DNA of 64,000 nt from Chitinophaga sancti (lineage in GTDB: Bacteria > Bacteroidota > Bacteroidia > Chitinophagales > Chitinophagaceae), in the NCBI RefSeq assembly GCF_034087045.1, contig NZ_CP139247.1, positions 1,736,001 to 1,800,000 of the forward strand, written 5' to 3'. A program made the translations under genes and the position numbers. Of the stretch, positions 18,871 through 28,470 are shown in pieces. The notes beneath the pieces are model-generated. The model made no database searches, was not told the origin of the DNA, and worked only from the letters and a program-made list of their open reading frames with translations. Numbering within the stretch: the stretch's first letter is position 1; the number at the start of each line of letters is the position of its first letter.

Positions 18871-20616
18871 ATGTACAGAACGCACACCTGTGGCGAGTTA
18901 CGACTGGAGAATATAGGATCACCCGTAACCCTGGCCGGTTGGGTACAGACAGTCCGGAAATTCGGAAGCATTACTTTCGTGGATCTGCGTGACCGCTATG
19001 GTATCACGCAATTGTTGTTTAGCGAAGCCCTCAATCCACAACTGGATGAGCAGCCCCTGGGCCGTGAATTCGTTATACAGGCAGAAGGTACCGTAACTGA
19101 GCGTTCTAATAAAAATAAAAACATTCCTACCGGTGATATAGAGATCACAGTAGGCAAATTCACCATCCTGAACAAGGCGCAAACGCCTCCTTTCACCATC
19201 CAGGATGATACTGACGGTGGAGATGAGCTGCGTATGAAATACCGCTACCTCGACCTGCGCCGTAATATAGTAAGACAGAACCTTGAGCTGCGTTATCGTG
19301 TTAATAGAGCAGCACGTAACTTCCTTGACAGCAAAGGCTTCATGGATATAGAAACGCCTTTCCTGATCAAGTCTACACCTGAGGGTGCCCGCGACTTCGT
19401 GGTACCAAGCCGCATGAACCCTAACGAGTTTTACGCGCTGCCACAGTCTCCGCAAACCTTCAAACAGCTGCTGATGGTGAGTGGTTACGACAGGTACTAC
19501 CAGATCGTAAAGTGCTTCAGAGATGAGGATCTCCGTGCTGACCGTCAGCCGGAATTTACACAGATCGACTGTGAAATGAGCTTTGTAGACCAGGAAGATA
19601 TCCTGAGCAACTTTGAAGAGATGCTGAAGTACATCTTCAAAGAGATCAAGGGCATCGAGTTCAACGAAGCATTCCCACGCATGACTTACGACTATGCGAT
19701 GGAATATTATGGTAATGACAAGCCGGACATCCGTTTCGAAATGAAACTGGTGAACATGAACGATACAGTAAAAAGCAATGGCTTCAAAGTATTTGACGAA
19801 GCTGAGTTGGTCGTAGCGATCTGTGCAAAAGGTTGTGCTGAATATACCCGTAAGCAACTGGATGAACTGACAGAGTGGGTAAAACGTCCGCAAATCGGCA
19901 TGACCGGACTGATCTACGCCAGATATGGAGCAGATGGCTCCATCAAGAGTTCTGTAGATAAATTCTTTGACGAAAGCAAGCTGAAAGTTTGGGCAGAGAA
20001 AACCGGTGCACAACCGGGAGACCTGATCCTGGTGCTGGCTGGCAAAGAAGAGCGTACCCGCAAAGCGATGAGCGAGCTCCGCCTGGAAATGGGTGAGCGG
20101 CTGGGGCTACGTAATAAAAATGTATATGCACCGTTATGGGTGGTAGACTTCCCGCTCTTTGAATATGATGAGGAAGATAAACGTTGGGTAGCTAAACACC
20201 ATCCGTTTACCTCTCCAAAACCAGAACAGATCAGCTGGATGAACGATCTGTCTAAATACGCGGATATTAAGGCCAATGCTTACGACATCGTACTGAACGG
20301 TACCGAAGTAGGTGGTGGTTCTATCCGTATCTTCCAACGTGACCTGCAAGAGAAGATGTTCGCTGCGCTGGGTATGGACGAAGAAGAATTCAATCACAAA
20401 TTTGGCTTCCTGCTGGGTGCCTTTGAATATGGTGCACCACCACATGGTGGTATGGCATGGGGCTTTGACAGGCTTTGTGCTTTACTGGGTGGTAGTGAGA
20501 GCATTCGTGACTTTATCGCCTTCCCGAAAAACAACTCCGGACGCGATGTTATGCTGGATGCCCCAAGCTCAATCGACCAGAAACAACTGGACGAGCTGCA
20601 GATAGCCCTGAAGTAA
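18871..20616 (+). CDS. aspS: Aspartyl-tRNA synthetase
   Basis: Charges tRNA-Asp. The 581 residues match the bacterial-type enzyme: an N-terminal OB-fold anticodon-binding domain ([22 protein letters not shown]), the class II catalytic core with [18 protein letters not shown] (motif 2), the bacterial GAD insertion in the middle, and [15 protein letters not shown] (motif 3). The ATG at 18871 starts [10 protein letters not shown], the usual N-terminus. A long open frame on the opposite strand is a codon-bias shadow. A hairpin follows the gene. Confidence 0.97.
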   Translation: MYRTHTCGELRLENIGSPVTLAGWVQTVRKFGSITFVDLRDRYGITQLLFSEALNPQLDEQPLGREFVIQAEGTVTERSNKNKNIPTGDIEITVGKFTILNKAQTPPFTIQDDTDGGDELRMKYRYLDLRRNIVRQNLELRYRVNRAARNFLDSKGFMDIETPFLIKSTPEGARDFVVPSRMNPNEFYALPQSPQTFKQLLMVSGYDRYYQIVKCFRDEDLRADRQPEFTQIDCEMSFVDQEDILSNFEEMLKYIFKEIKGIEFNEAFPRMTYDYAMEYYGNDKPDIRFEMKLVNMNDTVKSNGFKVFDEAELVVAICAKGCAEYTRKQLDELTEWVKRPQIGMTGLIYARYGADGSIKSSVDKFFDESKLKVWAEKTGAQPGDLILVLAGKEERTRKAMSELRLEMGERLGLRNKNVYAPLWVVDFPLFEYDEEDKRWVAKHHPFTSPKPEQISWMNDLSKYADIKANAYDIVLNGTEVGGGSIRIFQRDLQEKMFAALGMDEEEFNHKFGFLLGAFEYGAPPHGGMAWGFDRLCALLGGSESIRDFIAFPKNNSGRDVMLDAPSSIDQKQLDELQIALK

Positions 20617-20660
20617 TGGCATGGTATTTGCCAAAGGCAGCATGCAGTTAAACAACTAAA

Positions 20661-20707
20661 ATCCCCCTTGAAACTGTGAAAAATGCGGTATCAAGGGGGA
20701 TTGTTGC
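20661..20707 (+). terminator. Hairpin after aspS, likely terminator
   Basis: A perfect 11-bp stem (ATCCCCCTTGA with its complement, 19-nt loop) is followed only by TTGTTG, a poor T-tract. Confidence 0.55.
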
Positions 20708-20907
20708 AAACTATCAGAGGCACATTATTTACTGAATCCCAAAGACTTATGTAAGTATGGCCCCTCATTCCTACAATATTTTAACATATAAAAATCACAT
20801 TATAGAATCTTTTAAACTATATTGCCGGTAAGAAGGAATGTTTCTGGCGCCCGATAATGATGAGATTGATAACACATACATTATTCAGTACAAGAAAAAT
20901 TACTGCC

Positions 20908-21435
20908 ATGACATTGAACAAGATGTTCAGCAGCCGTTGGTTTTGTGCAGTGCTATGCATGCTCTTACTGTTTGGCAACAGTGCATACTCCCAAAGCAAG
21001 AACCGTTATGTATCAAAATACAGTGAGACGGCGATTGCATTGATGAACGAGACCGGTATCCCTGCCAGTGTGATCTTAGGGATTGCGATGCTGGAATCAG
21101 GTATGGGAACCAGCAAAAATGCCCGTATGCTCCACAACCATTTTGGTATTGTGGGCAGCAACAAGTTGCATAAGAAGAAGGGAGTGACCTATCGGTCCCG
21201 GTACAGGGAATTTGCATCTGACGATGCGTCTTTCCAGTACTTTGCCAAAATGGTCATGAAGAAGAAGTATTACTCCAAAATGAAGGGGGATACGAAATAT
21301 AAGGACTGGCTGAAGCATATGAACAATAGCGGATACTCTGCAGCAGGGCATGAATGGGAGAGAAGAGTAGCAGGCATGATCAGCCGATATAAGCTGTACA
21401 AACTGGATGAGCAAATGGCTTATTCAAAGAAATAA
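20908..21435 (+). CDS. Secreted N-acetylglucosaminidase (FlgJ/LytG-type)
   Basis: Probable peptidoglycan hydrolase of the mannosyl-glycoprotein endo-beta-N-acetylglucosaminidase family. The signal peptide ends near GNSAYSQS. The catalytic part carries GIPASVILGIAMLESGMGTS with the conserved Glu of the glucosaminidase active site, followed by HNHFGI and the late GYSAAGHEWERRV region. The product of about 175 residues is a bare catalytic domain with no LysM or SH3 binding domain. An in-frame ATG at 20857 would add 17 residues before the signal peptide; I prefer 20908 because it gives a compact signal peptide. It lies just upstream of the O-acetylation-like unit but 117 bp from it. Confidence 0.85.
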   Translation: MTLNKMFSSRWFCAVLCMLLLFGNSAYSQSKNRYVSKYSETAIALMNETGIPASVILGIAMLESGMGTSKNARMLHNHFGIVGSNKLHKKKGVTYRSRYREFASDDASFQYFAKMVMKKKYYSKMKGDTKYKDWLKHMNNSGYSAAGHEWERRVAGMISRYKLYKLDEQMAYSKK

Positions 21436-21552
21436 ATTTTGTTAAAAAGACGAATTAAACGCATCTGCCTCTGGTAGATGCGTTTAGTTATGTTAAGGAA
21501 TAGCGCTATCTTTATTAGCTTTAGTAGACCAATCCAATAATCAGAGTAATTC

Positions 21553-23004
21553 ATGTCTGGCAATAACAAATCTGCCTATCCTTTTTATATCATTACGGGG
21601 GCTTTAGTGTGTCTGGTAGCATTATCACAGTTTGACAACATTGTGTCTTACGCAGGGTTCAAAACCCGTTCGCTGGATATGCTGGCGGATCTGCGACCTG
21701 ATTCTTTACGGAAACAACAAGATGAGGATGCACCAGTCGATAGTTCCATGATACCCCAGATCCCTGACGAAGGAGACTCCACAGAAACTGCTGCTGAACA
21801 GGTTGCTGATTCTACCCTAGCTACAGCGATGGCAGACGTTCCGGATCCTGACAATCACCTCGATTTTACTGATTATAAAGGCATTATCAGCTATAACCTG
21901 CCTCCGACTGCCGATACGGCAGCTGCCGGGCTCCAGCATTTCCTCGATGCACTGGCCCAGCTGAAACAAGGCAAACGTAAGAAAGTACGTATCGCCTACT
22001 TTGGCGACTCCATGATCGAAGGCGACCTGCTTACAGAAGACCTGCGCGATAGTCTGCAAAAAACATTCGGTGGCAGTGGGGTAGGATTTGTGCCGATCAC
22101 TTCGGTAGTAGCGGGTTTCAGAACCACAATCACACATACTTTTTCCAAAGACTGGAAAGATTACAGTTATAAACAACAGCCACCTGCCAATATCAAACTC
22201 GGTATTTCAGGACACACATTTGTACCCGGTAGCAACAGTTATGTACGCTACACGCCGGTACATAAAAAACGCCTGGACAAGTTTGAGCGCGTCACGCTTT
22301 TCTATGGTCCTGCCGGCGATGCGAATATCACCATCAACGATAAGGCATATACATTGAAAGAGCAGAATACGCTTAACCGTTTTGTATGGTCACAGGATCC
22401 GGCACAGAACAATGTGACGATCAAGTGGGCGGGGGGTACGACTACACCATTTTATGGCGTGTCTTTTGAAGGCGATAGTGGAGTGTATGTAGACAACTTC
22501 TCTTTCCGTGGTATCAGCGGGATTGAACTGGGCAAGTTGTCAAAATCACTGGTGCAGGAGATGCAGAGTGAACATCCTTATGACCTTGTCATACTTCAGT
22601 ATGGCGCTAATATATTGTTCAAACCAAAGTTGACTGACTACAGCTGGTATGCGCGACCCATGAAGAAGGTGATTGATTCTTTGAGAAAAGAGATGCCTGG
22701 TACTTCATTCCTGGTTGTAAGCACAGCTGATAAATCATATAAAAATGGTGGTGACTGGGTGACTGCGCCGGGTGTAATGGCCTTACTCAAAGAACAGCAT
22801 GAGCTGGCTAAGCAGCATGGTACTGCTTACTGGAACCTGTATGCTGCGATGGGTGGTGAGGGTACCATGGCGAAGTGGGTAGACGGTGACCAGGTGTTAG
22901 CCCAGAAAGACCATACGCATTTTAACAGACAGGGGGCAGCCAAAGTAGCGGCGCTGCTGTATAAAGCTATGATGGATGAATTTAAGCAGGTGGAAATTCA
23001 ATAA
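21553..23004 (+). CDS. Membrane-anchored SGNH/GDSL hydrolase-like protein
   Basis: The 483 residues start with a short cytoplasmic tail and one membrane segment (PFYIITGALVCLVALSQF), then an acidic linker. The SGNH domain has block I RIAYFGDSMIEGD with the candidate nucleophile Ser, ILQYGAN in place of block III, and a catalytic pair in KDHTHFNRQGA. Such proteins pair with MBOAT acyltransferases to transfer acetyl groups to exported polysaccharides (as in AlgJ/AlgX or PatB). The 3' end overlaps the next SGNH gene by 29 bp, so the three genes to 25718 look translationally coupled. Confidence 0.87.
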   Translation: MSGNNKSAYPFYIITGALVCLVALSQFDNIVSYAGFKTRSLDMLADLRPDSLRKQQDEDAPVDSSMIPQIPDEGDSTETAAEQVADSTLATAMADVPDPDNHLDFTDYKGIISYNLPPTADTAAAGLQHFLDALAQLKQGKRKKVRIAYFGDSMIEGDLLTEDLRDSLQKTFGGSGVGFVPITSVVAGFRTTITHTFSKDWKDYSYKQQPPANIKLGISGHTFVPGSNSYVRYTPVHKKRLDKFERVTLFYGPAGDANITINDKAYTLKEQNTLNRFVWSQDPAQNNVTIKWAGGTTTPFYGVSFEGDSGVYVDNFSFRGISGIELGKLSKSLVQEMQSEHPYDLVILQYGANILFKPKLTDYSWYARPMKKVIDSLRKEMPGTSFLVVSTADKSYKNGGDWVTAPGVMALLKEQHELAKQHGTAYWNLYAAMGGEGTMAKWVDGDQVLAQKDHTHFNRQGAAKVAALLYKAMMDEFKQVEIQ

Positions 23005-24250
23005 AACAACATTCTTTGCAGGAATACTTATGTTAACCGCCAGTCTGGCCTCAGGTCAGGCAAACCGGATAGCACAGGATTCCGCACTTTTTAAGTTCTT
23101 TGCTTCGCTGGACAGGTCCGATAGTATGGTGGTATCCATACTGCACCTGGGTGACTCTCATATTCAGGCCGGATTTTTCCCTGAGGCGACCGCCTCCCTG
23201 CTACAGCGGGATTTCGGAGATGCCGGCAGGGGATGGGTTTTTCCCTGGAACCTGGCCAATACCAACGGTCCTGCCGATTATCGTTGGAACAGCACGGCCA
23301 GATGGTCTGCTGACCGTATTATTGACAAGTACAAACCTTCTGTATTAGGACCGGGTGCCATCGTGATCAGTTCTACACAGTCCTCACCGGCACTGGCTTA
23401 TAACAGGAGAGAAGATAGTAAGGAAAATGATATCAGCCAGGCAGAGTTATTTTATGACGCAGGACCTGAAGAAGCTACGGTTGTAGCGCCGGGAGCAGAT
23501 ATCAATATCTTCGGACCTCCCTTCAGGAATGCAAGTTCTACGGTGAAGGTGGCCACCCTGAATTTTGAAAAGCCGGTACAGAACTTCCAGGTTCGCTGGG
23601 AGGATAAGGGCAGTCAGCCTTTTCATTTTTACGGCGCTTTGTTGTTCAATGGTAAGCCGGGGGTACAGTACAATGCTATTGGCATAAACGGCGCCATGTA
23701 TAGCCAGTACAATGATGCCAACAATACCCTGATCGCACAGATGGATGTATTGAAACCACAACTGGTGATCATCTCTCTGGGTACAAATGAGGCTTACAGT
23801 TCGTTGAATGCTACCAATTTCAGGGATCAGATAGATAGTACAGTGGCGGTGATCCGCCGGTATCAGCCAGGAGCGAGTATTTTGCTGACAACGCCACCGG
23901 AGTGTAAGAAGGTGAGTAAGCGTGCCTTCAAAAGGAAAGTCGGGAAAAAGTATAAAACCTTTTATAAGATCTCCTATTATCCTAATCCTTACATAGCGGT
24001 CGTGACCCAACAGATCATGAGTTATGGTAAAGAGAAAGGGATAGCCTGCTGGAACTTTAATGCGGAGAACAGGTTCAGAAATGCAGAATTCGCAGGCGGT
24101 TGGTCGGGGGATCATATCCACTTCAATGTACGTGGATACCAGTTGCAGGGGAAATTACTGTACGAAGCATTACACCAGAGTTATTTAAAATATAAAAAGT
24201 ACGCTACCGCACACTACAACGTGAATGAAGATGACGATAGAGCTGAATAA
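22976..24250 (+). CDS. Second secreted SGNH/GDSL hydrolase-like protein
   Basis: A signal peptide (to LASGQ) is followed by an SGNH fold of about 400 residues: block I SILHLGDSHIQAG with candidate Ser, ISLGTNEAYSS as the block III Gly-x-Asn region, and the C-terminal SGDHIHFNVRGYQ that supplies Asp and His. The ATG at 22976 lies inside the end of the previous gene (29-bp overlap), and the MBOAT gene starts 26 bp before this gene's stop. It is paralogous to its neighbour and probably works with it and the MBOAT protein on cell-surface O-acetylation (inference). Confidence 0.87.
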   Translation: MNLSRWKFNKTTFFAGILMLTASLASGQANRIAQDSALFKFFASLDRSDSMVVSILHLGDSHIQAGFFPEATASLLQRDFGDAGRGWVFPWNLANTNGPADYRWNSTARWSADRIIDKYKPSVLGPGAIVISSTQSSPALAYNRREDSKENDISQAELFYDAGPEEATVVAPGADINIFGPPFRNASSTVKVATLNFEKPVQNFQVRWEDKGSQPFHFYGALLFNGKPGVQYNAIGINGAMYSQYNDANNTLIAQMDVLKPQLVIISLGTNEAYSSLNATNFRDQIDSTVAVIRRYQPGASILLTTPPECKKVSKRAFKRKVGKKYKTFYKISYYPNPYIAVVTQQIMSYGKEKGIACWNFNAENRFRNAEFAGGWSGDHIHFNVRGYQLQGKLLYEALHQSYLKYKKYATAHYNVNEDDDRAE

Positions 24251-25718
24251 AATCATAAGTCTACTGACGTATAATAAGGATAATCCTATCCTGTTTAACA
24301 GTGCCTTTTTCATGTATTACTTTGCCGTGTTCCTGCTGTTTTACCTGGCGGCGAGTAGTAATAAACGGGCCAGGGTGGCAGTGTTCACCGTATTTTCATT
24401 GTACTTCTTTTACATGGCCTGCGGCATGTATGTAGGGTTGGTATTGTTGTCGGCGGTTGTGGATTTCAATTTGTCCAGGTGGATATACAAGTCAGAGAAA
24501 GCCGGGTTCAGGAAGCGGTTGCTTATATTGAGTATCGTGTTGAACCTGGGATTGCTGTTTTACTTTAAGTATACCGACTTCTTTATCGGGATGATCAATG
24601 ACCTGGAACTTGGGCATATACATCCTTTGAAGTTGTTGCTGCCGATAGGTATTTCCTTCTATACATTCGAGAACCTGAGTTATACCGTCGATGTGTACAA
24701 GCGGGAATTTAAGCCTGTAGACGATTTCATGGACTACCTGTTCTTCCTCTCTTTCTTTCCTAAACTGATGATGGGGCCAATTGTAAGGGCGGCGGATTTT
24801 ATCCCGCAGATAGAAAAGCCATATGTGTTGGATAGGGAGGATATTGGGAAAGGGATGTACCTGATTGTGAGTGGGTTGTTTAAGAAGGTGGTAATATCGG
24901 ATTTTATAAACCAGAACTTTGTGCAGTATATATTCGATGATCCAAGTAAGCATACGGGATTAGAGTGTTTATTGGGGGTGTATGGATATGCGCTGATCAT
25001 ATATTGTGATTTTTCTGGTTATTCAGATATGGCGTTAGGTATAGCCCGGTGGACCGGGTTTAAGATTCCGCCGAACTTCGATTCTCCCTACCAGAGTAGT
25101 AGTATTACAGAGTTCTGGCGCAGGTGGCATATTTCGTTGTCTTCCTGGCTGAGGGATTACCTGTACATTCCTTTGGGGGGTAATCGTAAGGGGAAGGTGA
25201 GGCAGTTTGTGAATTTGTTCCTGACGATGTTGATTGGTGGGTTCTGGCATGGAGCGAGCTGGAATTTTATATTCTGGGGAGGGTTGCATGGTACTGCGCT
25301 GGCGGTAGATAAGGTGAGGATTGATTATTTGAAGAAGAAAGGCGGCGGGCCTTCCGGTTTTTGGGGAGGTGTGTTGAAGGTCGTGGGGGTATTGGTGACG
25401 TTTAATTTTGTGTGTTTCTGCTGGATATTCTTTAAGGCTTCCACATTCTCAGATGCGTGGGCGTTGATACACCAGTTAGTGTATGATTTCCAGCCGGAGG
25501 TGTGGTTGGAGTTGTACAATGGGTATACGGCAGTGTTCTGGGTGATGTTGCTGGGGATGTTCCTGCATTTTCTGCCGAAGAAGATGGAGTTGGGGACAGA
25601 GAATTTGCTGAGTAAGGTGCCGGTTGTGGGGAATGTGGTGATTATGGTGGTTTTTATTTGGTTGTTGGCGCAGGTGAAGAGTTCACAGACGATGCTGCCG
25701 ATATATCTGCAATTCTAG
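24225..25718 (+). CDS. MBOAT family O-acyltransferase (AlgI/PatA-like)
   Basis: Polytopic inner-membrane acyltransferase of 497 residues that would pass acetyl groups across the membrane for polysaccharide O-acetylation (family knowledge). Diagnostic stretches are SFYTFENLSYTVDVYK, FWRRWHISLSSWLRDYLYIPLGGN and GGFWHGASWNFIFWGGLHG, whose His is the family's catalytic residue. Many hydrophobic segments span the protein. It overlaps the upstream SGNH gene by 26 bp, giving the order SGNH-SGNH-MBOAT. The target polymer (exopolysaccharide, capsule or peptidoglycan) cannot be told from sequence. Confidence 0.95.
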   Translation: MKMTIELNKIISLLTYNKDNPILFNSAFFMYYFAVFLLFYLAASSNKRARVAVFTVFSLYFFYMACGMYVGLVLLSAVVDFNLSRWIYKSEKAGFRKRLLILSIVLNLGLLFYFKYTDFFIGMINDLELGHIHPLKLLLPIGISFYTFENLSYTVDVYKREFKPVDDFMDYLFFLSFFPKLMMGPIVRAADFIPQIEKPYVLDREDIGKGMYLIVSGLFKKVVISDFINQNFVQYIFDDPSKHTGLECLLGVYGYALIIYCDFSGYSDMALGIARWTGFKIPPNFDSPYQSSSITEFWRRWHISLSSWLRDYLYIPLGGNRKGKVRQFVNLFLTMLIGGFWHGASWNFIFWGGLHGTALAVDKVRIDYLKKKGGGPSGFWGGVLKVVGVLVTFNFVCFCWIFFKASTFSDAWALIHQLVYDFQPEVWLELYNGYTAVFWVMLLGMFLHFLPKKMELGTENLLSKVPVVGNVVIMVVFIWLLAQVKSSQTMLPIYLQF

Positions 25719-25729
25719 TTTAAGTTTTA

Positions 25730-25821
25730 GTCGCATTTAGGGGCGCCTTTCCGGCGCCCCTAAATGCGACCGCCGCGAAGAGTTCTGGATTTTTCCGAAG
25801 GAAAAATCCAGAACTCTTCGC
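25730..25821. repeat. Tandem pair of perfect hairpins after the MBOAT gene
   Basis: Hairpin 1 has perfect 18-bp arms (25730-25747 and 25753-25770, loop TTTCC). Four bases later hairpin 2 has perfect 22-bp arms (25775-25796 and 25800-25821, loop GAA). They share no sequence. Neither has a classical T-tract; TTATTT follows the second. They may terminate the O-acetylation operon. Confidence 0.92.
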
Positions 25822-25874
25822 TTATTTAAGAAATTGTTAAATTTTTGCTTTCTTTGCCGCAAATTTCAACTTGA

Positions 25875-27185
25875 ATGCGGCTTAAGCTCCTGCCGATTGT
25901 CGGTGTGTTCCTTCTCCTTTCCAGTCTTGCAAAGGCTCAGTTCCTTATGGACATGATTGATACCACCAAGAACCTTGGCAAAGGTATGTTCTCTCTCTAC
26001 GAGAAATACGACGCCATGCGTTTCAGCGGCTACATCCAGCCTCAATTTCAGCTGGCCCAGGGCAAAGGTATTGAAACCTACGCCGCTGGTAATTTCCCGG
26101 ATCATGTAAACAATCGTTTCATGGTTCGTCGTGGCCGTTTCCGCCTTGACTACCAGCGATACAATGCCAATCACATGCCCGTGGTACAGTTCGCCTTTCA
26201 GTTTGACGGAACAGAAAGAGGGGTATTTATTCGGGACTTCTTTGGGCGGTTGTTCGAAAACCGCTGGGATGTATTTTCTGTTACCACCGGTATGTTCGCC
26301 CGCCCGTTCGGGTATGAAATCAACCTCGCTTCCAGCGATCGTGAAACGCCGGAACGTGGGCGTATGTCTCAAATCCTCATGAAAACGGAAAGAGACCTGG
26401 GTGCCATGGTCACTTTTGAACCCCGCCGCCAGGATCATCCTTTCCGCTTTATGCGTATAGATGCCGGTGTTTTCAATGGGCAGGGTTTAAATGCCAGCAG
26501 TGACTTTGATAGCCATAAAGATCTCATTGCCCGTGTATCTGTCAAACCACAGCGATTGAATGCAGCCAACTGGCTTTTATCGGGTAGTATTTCGTGCCTG
26601 TACGGAGGGTATGAACAGTTCACGAGCTACATATATAAAGTAGGTGGCGATGTGTTCAAAGTAGATTCATCTGCTGCCAATGTAGGCAAGATCGCTCCCC
26701 GCCACTATTATGGCGCAGATGCACAATTGAAGATCCCTAACGGGAAGAAAAGAGGATTTACAGAGCTCAGGGCAGAATATATTCGTGGGGTACAGACAGC
26801 AACGCTCAGTTCTTCTGAATCCCTGTATGCGATTCCTGTGAATGGAACAGTCAATGCGCCGTTATACGTTCGCAACTTTGATGGAGCTTACTTTTACTTT
26901 CTGCAGAATTTAGGTTCGCCCAAGGACCTGATAGTATTGAAATATGACTGGTATGATCCTAACAGGGACGTGAAAGGCACGCAGATTGGTGCTACAGATG
27001 CCGGTTTTACCAAAGCTGATATTAAGTATAATACTTTCGGCGCCGGTTATGTGCATTATTTTGATGCGAATACAAAGCTGATGTTTTATTATGATTGGGT
27101 GAAGAATGAAACGACTGCTTTGAGCGGGTATACGGAGGATGTGAAGGATAATGTGTTTACGTGCAGGATCCAATATAGGTTTTAA
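25875..27185 (+). CDS. Outer-membrane porin, phosphate-selective porin O/P type
   Basis: A signal peptide (MRLKLLPIVGVFLLLSSLAKAQ) is followed by about 415 residues with alternating beta-strand pattern, Tyr/Phe-rich strand ends and a C-terminal aromatic residue (CRIQYRF), as expected for an outer-membrane barrel. The segments YIQPQFQLAQGKGIETY, FMVRRGRFRLDYQRY and FARPFGYEINL match the OprO/OprP-like Bacteroidota family. Whether it carries phosphate is uncertain, but the neighbouring convergent PhoB/PhoR-like pair makes the idea attractive. It converges with the sensor kinase gene across a shared terminator. Confidence 0.87.
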   Translation: MRLKLLPIVGVFLLLSSLAKAQFLMDMIDTTKNLGKGMFSLYEKYDAMRFSGYIQPQFQLAQGKGIETYAAGNFPDHVNNRFMVRRGRFRLDYQRYNANHMPVVQFAFQFDGTERGVFIRDFFGRLFENRWDVFSVTTGMFARPFGYEINLASSDRETPERGRMSQILMKTERDLGAMVTFEPRRQDHPFRFMRIDAGVFNGQGLNASSDFDSHKDLIARVSVKPQRLNAANWLLSGSISCLYGGYEQFTSYIYKVGGDVFKVDSSAANVGKIAPRHYYGADAQLKIPNGKKRGFTELRAEYIRGVQTATLSSSESLYAIPVNGTVNAPLYVRNFDGAYFYFLQNLGSPKDLIVLKYDWYDPNRDVKGTQIGATDAGFTKADIKYNTFGAGYVHYFDANTKLMFYYDWVKNETTALSGYTEDVKDNVFTCRIQYRF

Positions 27186-27212
27186 TATTCAAGCTGGCCG
27201 CAGGCCCGTTTG

Positions 27213-27255
27213 CAAACAAAAAAGCTTTTGCCGCAGGCAAAAGCTTTTTTGTTTG
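27213..27255. terminator. Bidirectional terminator between porin and sensor kinase
   Basis: A perfect 20-bp stem (27213-27232 and 27236-27255, loop GCA) has T-rich right arms on both strands. It lies between convergent stop codons. Confidence 0.9.
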
Positions 27256-27275
27256 ATTGTATTTGTAGTTGTGTA

Positions 27276-28382
27276 TTACTCTCCTGATTCTAATGTAAAT
27301 CCAAACGTACTACCAATTTCCGGCTTACTGCGGATGTTGATCGTTTGTCCATGGGCTTCTATAATATGCTTCACAATTGCTAATCCAAGGCCGGTACCTC
27401 CAATATCTCTTGACCGTGCTCTATCTGTACGATAGAACCTTTCAAACACACGTGGCAAATGCTCTTCAGCCATCCCAATCCCATCATCAGAGATCTCTAC
27501 CAGCACGCGCTTATCATCCATAATGTAGATACTCGCTACCGTATGTCCATCGGTACGACCGTATTTGATTGAGTTGTCAATTAGGTTAATCAGCACCTGT
27601 CTTACTTTTTCTTTATCTGCCAACACATGTATTGGTGCTTCACAGCCTTTCTTCACATTGAACTTAATCCCTTTGGTATTCGCTTTTAGCGAAAGGGTGT
27701 CGAATACATCCCTGATCAGCTCCTGTATCACAAAGTTCTCCGCATTAATCGTCATTTCTCCACTTTCCAGTTTAGAGATCTCATCCAGGTCATCAATCAA
27801 ACGGCAAAGGCGTTCAATATTCTTTGTAGAATTCTTCAGGAACAGCTTATTCACTTTAGGATCATCCATGGCACCATCCAGCAGCGTATGAATATACCCC
27901 TGTACAGCGAAGATCGGTGTCTTCAGCTCATGGCTCAGGTTCAACAGGAATTCTTTACGGTATGCCTCGTTTCTACGCAGGCTATCCAACTCTTCTTTCT
28001 TTTGACTGGCCCACTTCTCCACATCTTCACTCACCTCTTCAATCGTTTTTAGGGGAAGAATGTTCTTGTTGAAGAACTCTTCTCTCTTAGACGCTTTGGT
28101 CTGGTAAATGAATTTATAAATCAGCTTGATCTTTCTGTAGATAAAGTTCTGTAAGGTATACAGATAGAGATAGTAAGACGTGAGGAAGGTGAGCACGAAA
28201 GCCGTGGCAATGATCTTCCAGTTACTATCAATTAATACAGTTCCCAACGTGATGACCGTTGCGAGAATCAGTGCGGTAAAACCCGCTAATTTTTGCGGGG
28301 AAAGGTTTTTGGCTTTGAACATACTCCACAATGAGTAATGATTATAATACCGGGAAATTAATCCAATTTTTTCACTTGCCAT
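27276..28382 (-). CDS. PhoR-like sensor histidine kinase
   Basis: Membrane sensor kinase of up to 368 residues. After two membrane segments (LAGFTALILATVITLGTVLI and IIATAFVLTFLTSYYLYLY) a linker leads to the H-box SHELKTPIFAVQG, then N-box INLIDNSIKYG, G1 EISDDGIGM, F-box FERFYR and G2 GGTGLGLAIVKHI. There is no sizable periplasmic sensor domain, as in the PhoR type. It follows the response regulator gene by 88 bp on the same strand, so they form a pair. A second candidate start is Met21 (28322). A role in phosphate control is inferred from similarity and the adjacent porin. Confidence 0.92.
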   Translation of the reverse strand: MASEKIGLISRYYNHYSLWSMFKAKNLSPQKLAGFTALILATVITLGTVLIDSNWKIIATAFVLTFLTSYYLYLYTLQNFIYRKIKLIYKFIYQTKASKREEFFNKNILPLKTIEEVSEDVEKWASQKKEELDSLRRNEAYRKEFLLNLSHELKTPIFAVQGYIHTLLDGAMDDPKVNKLFLKNSTKNIERLCRLIDDLDEISKLESGEMTINAENFVIQELIRDVFDTLSLKANTKGIKFNVKKGCEAPIHVLADKEKVRQVLINLIDNSIKYGRTDGHTVASIYIMDDKRVLVEISDDGIGMAEEHLPRVFERFYRTDRARSRDIGGTGLGLAIVKHIIEAHGQTINIRSKPEIGSTFGFTLESGE

Positions 28383-28470
28383 ACAAAGGAATTCCTCCGG
28401 ATAGCTGTTGCAACCTATGATTGCATGAGCTATCCGGCCAGGTTCGGCCTGCTGCCGTTATCAACACAAT

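Noticed and set aside
18919..20013. Long open frame antisense to aspS (about 364 codons); similar ones lie antisense to sucD (8820-9626) and atpA (41197-42051)
   Set aside because: These frames mirror highly expressed, codon-biased genes, have no family similarity and no start signals of their own.
24250..25718. Horizontal transfer of the MBOAT gene suggested by its G-rich, TTG/GTG-heavy codons
   Set aside because: It overlaps the upstream gene, has a normal family sequence, and the compositional shift is mild by eye; I cannot compute a score.
25719..25874. CRISPR-like or transposon-end interpretation of the paired hairpins
   Set aside because: The stems do not repeat between sites, there are no spacers, target-site duplications or transposase genes.
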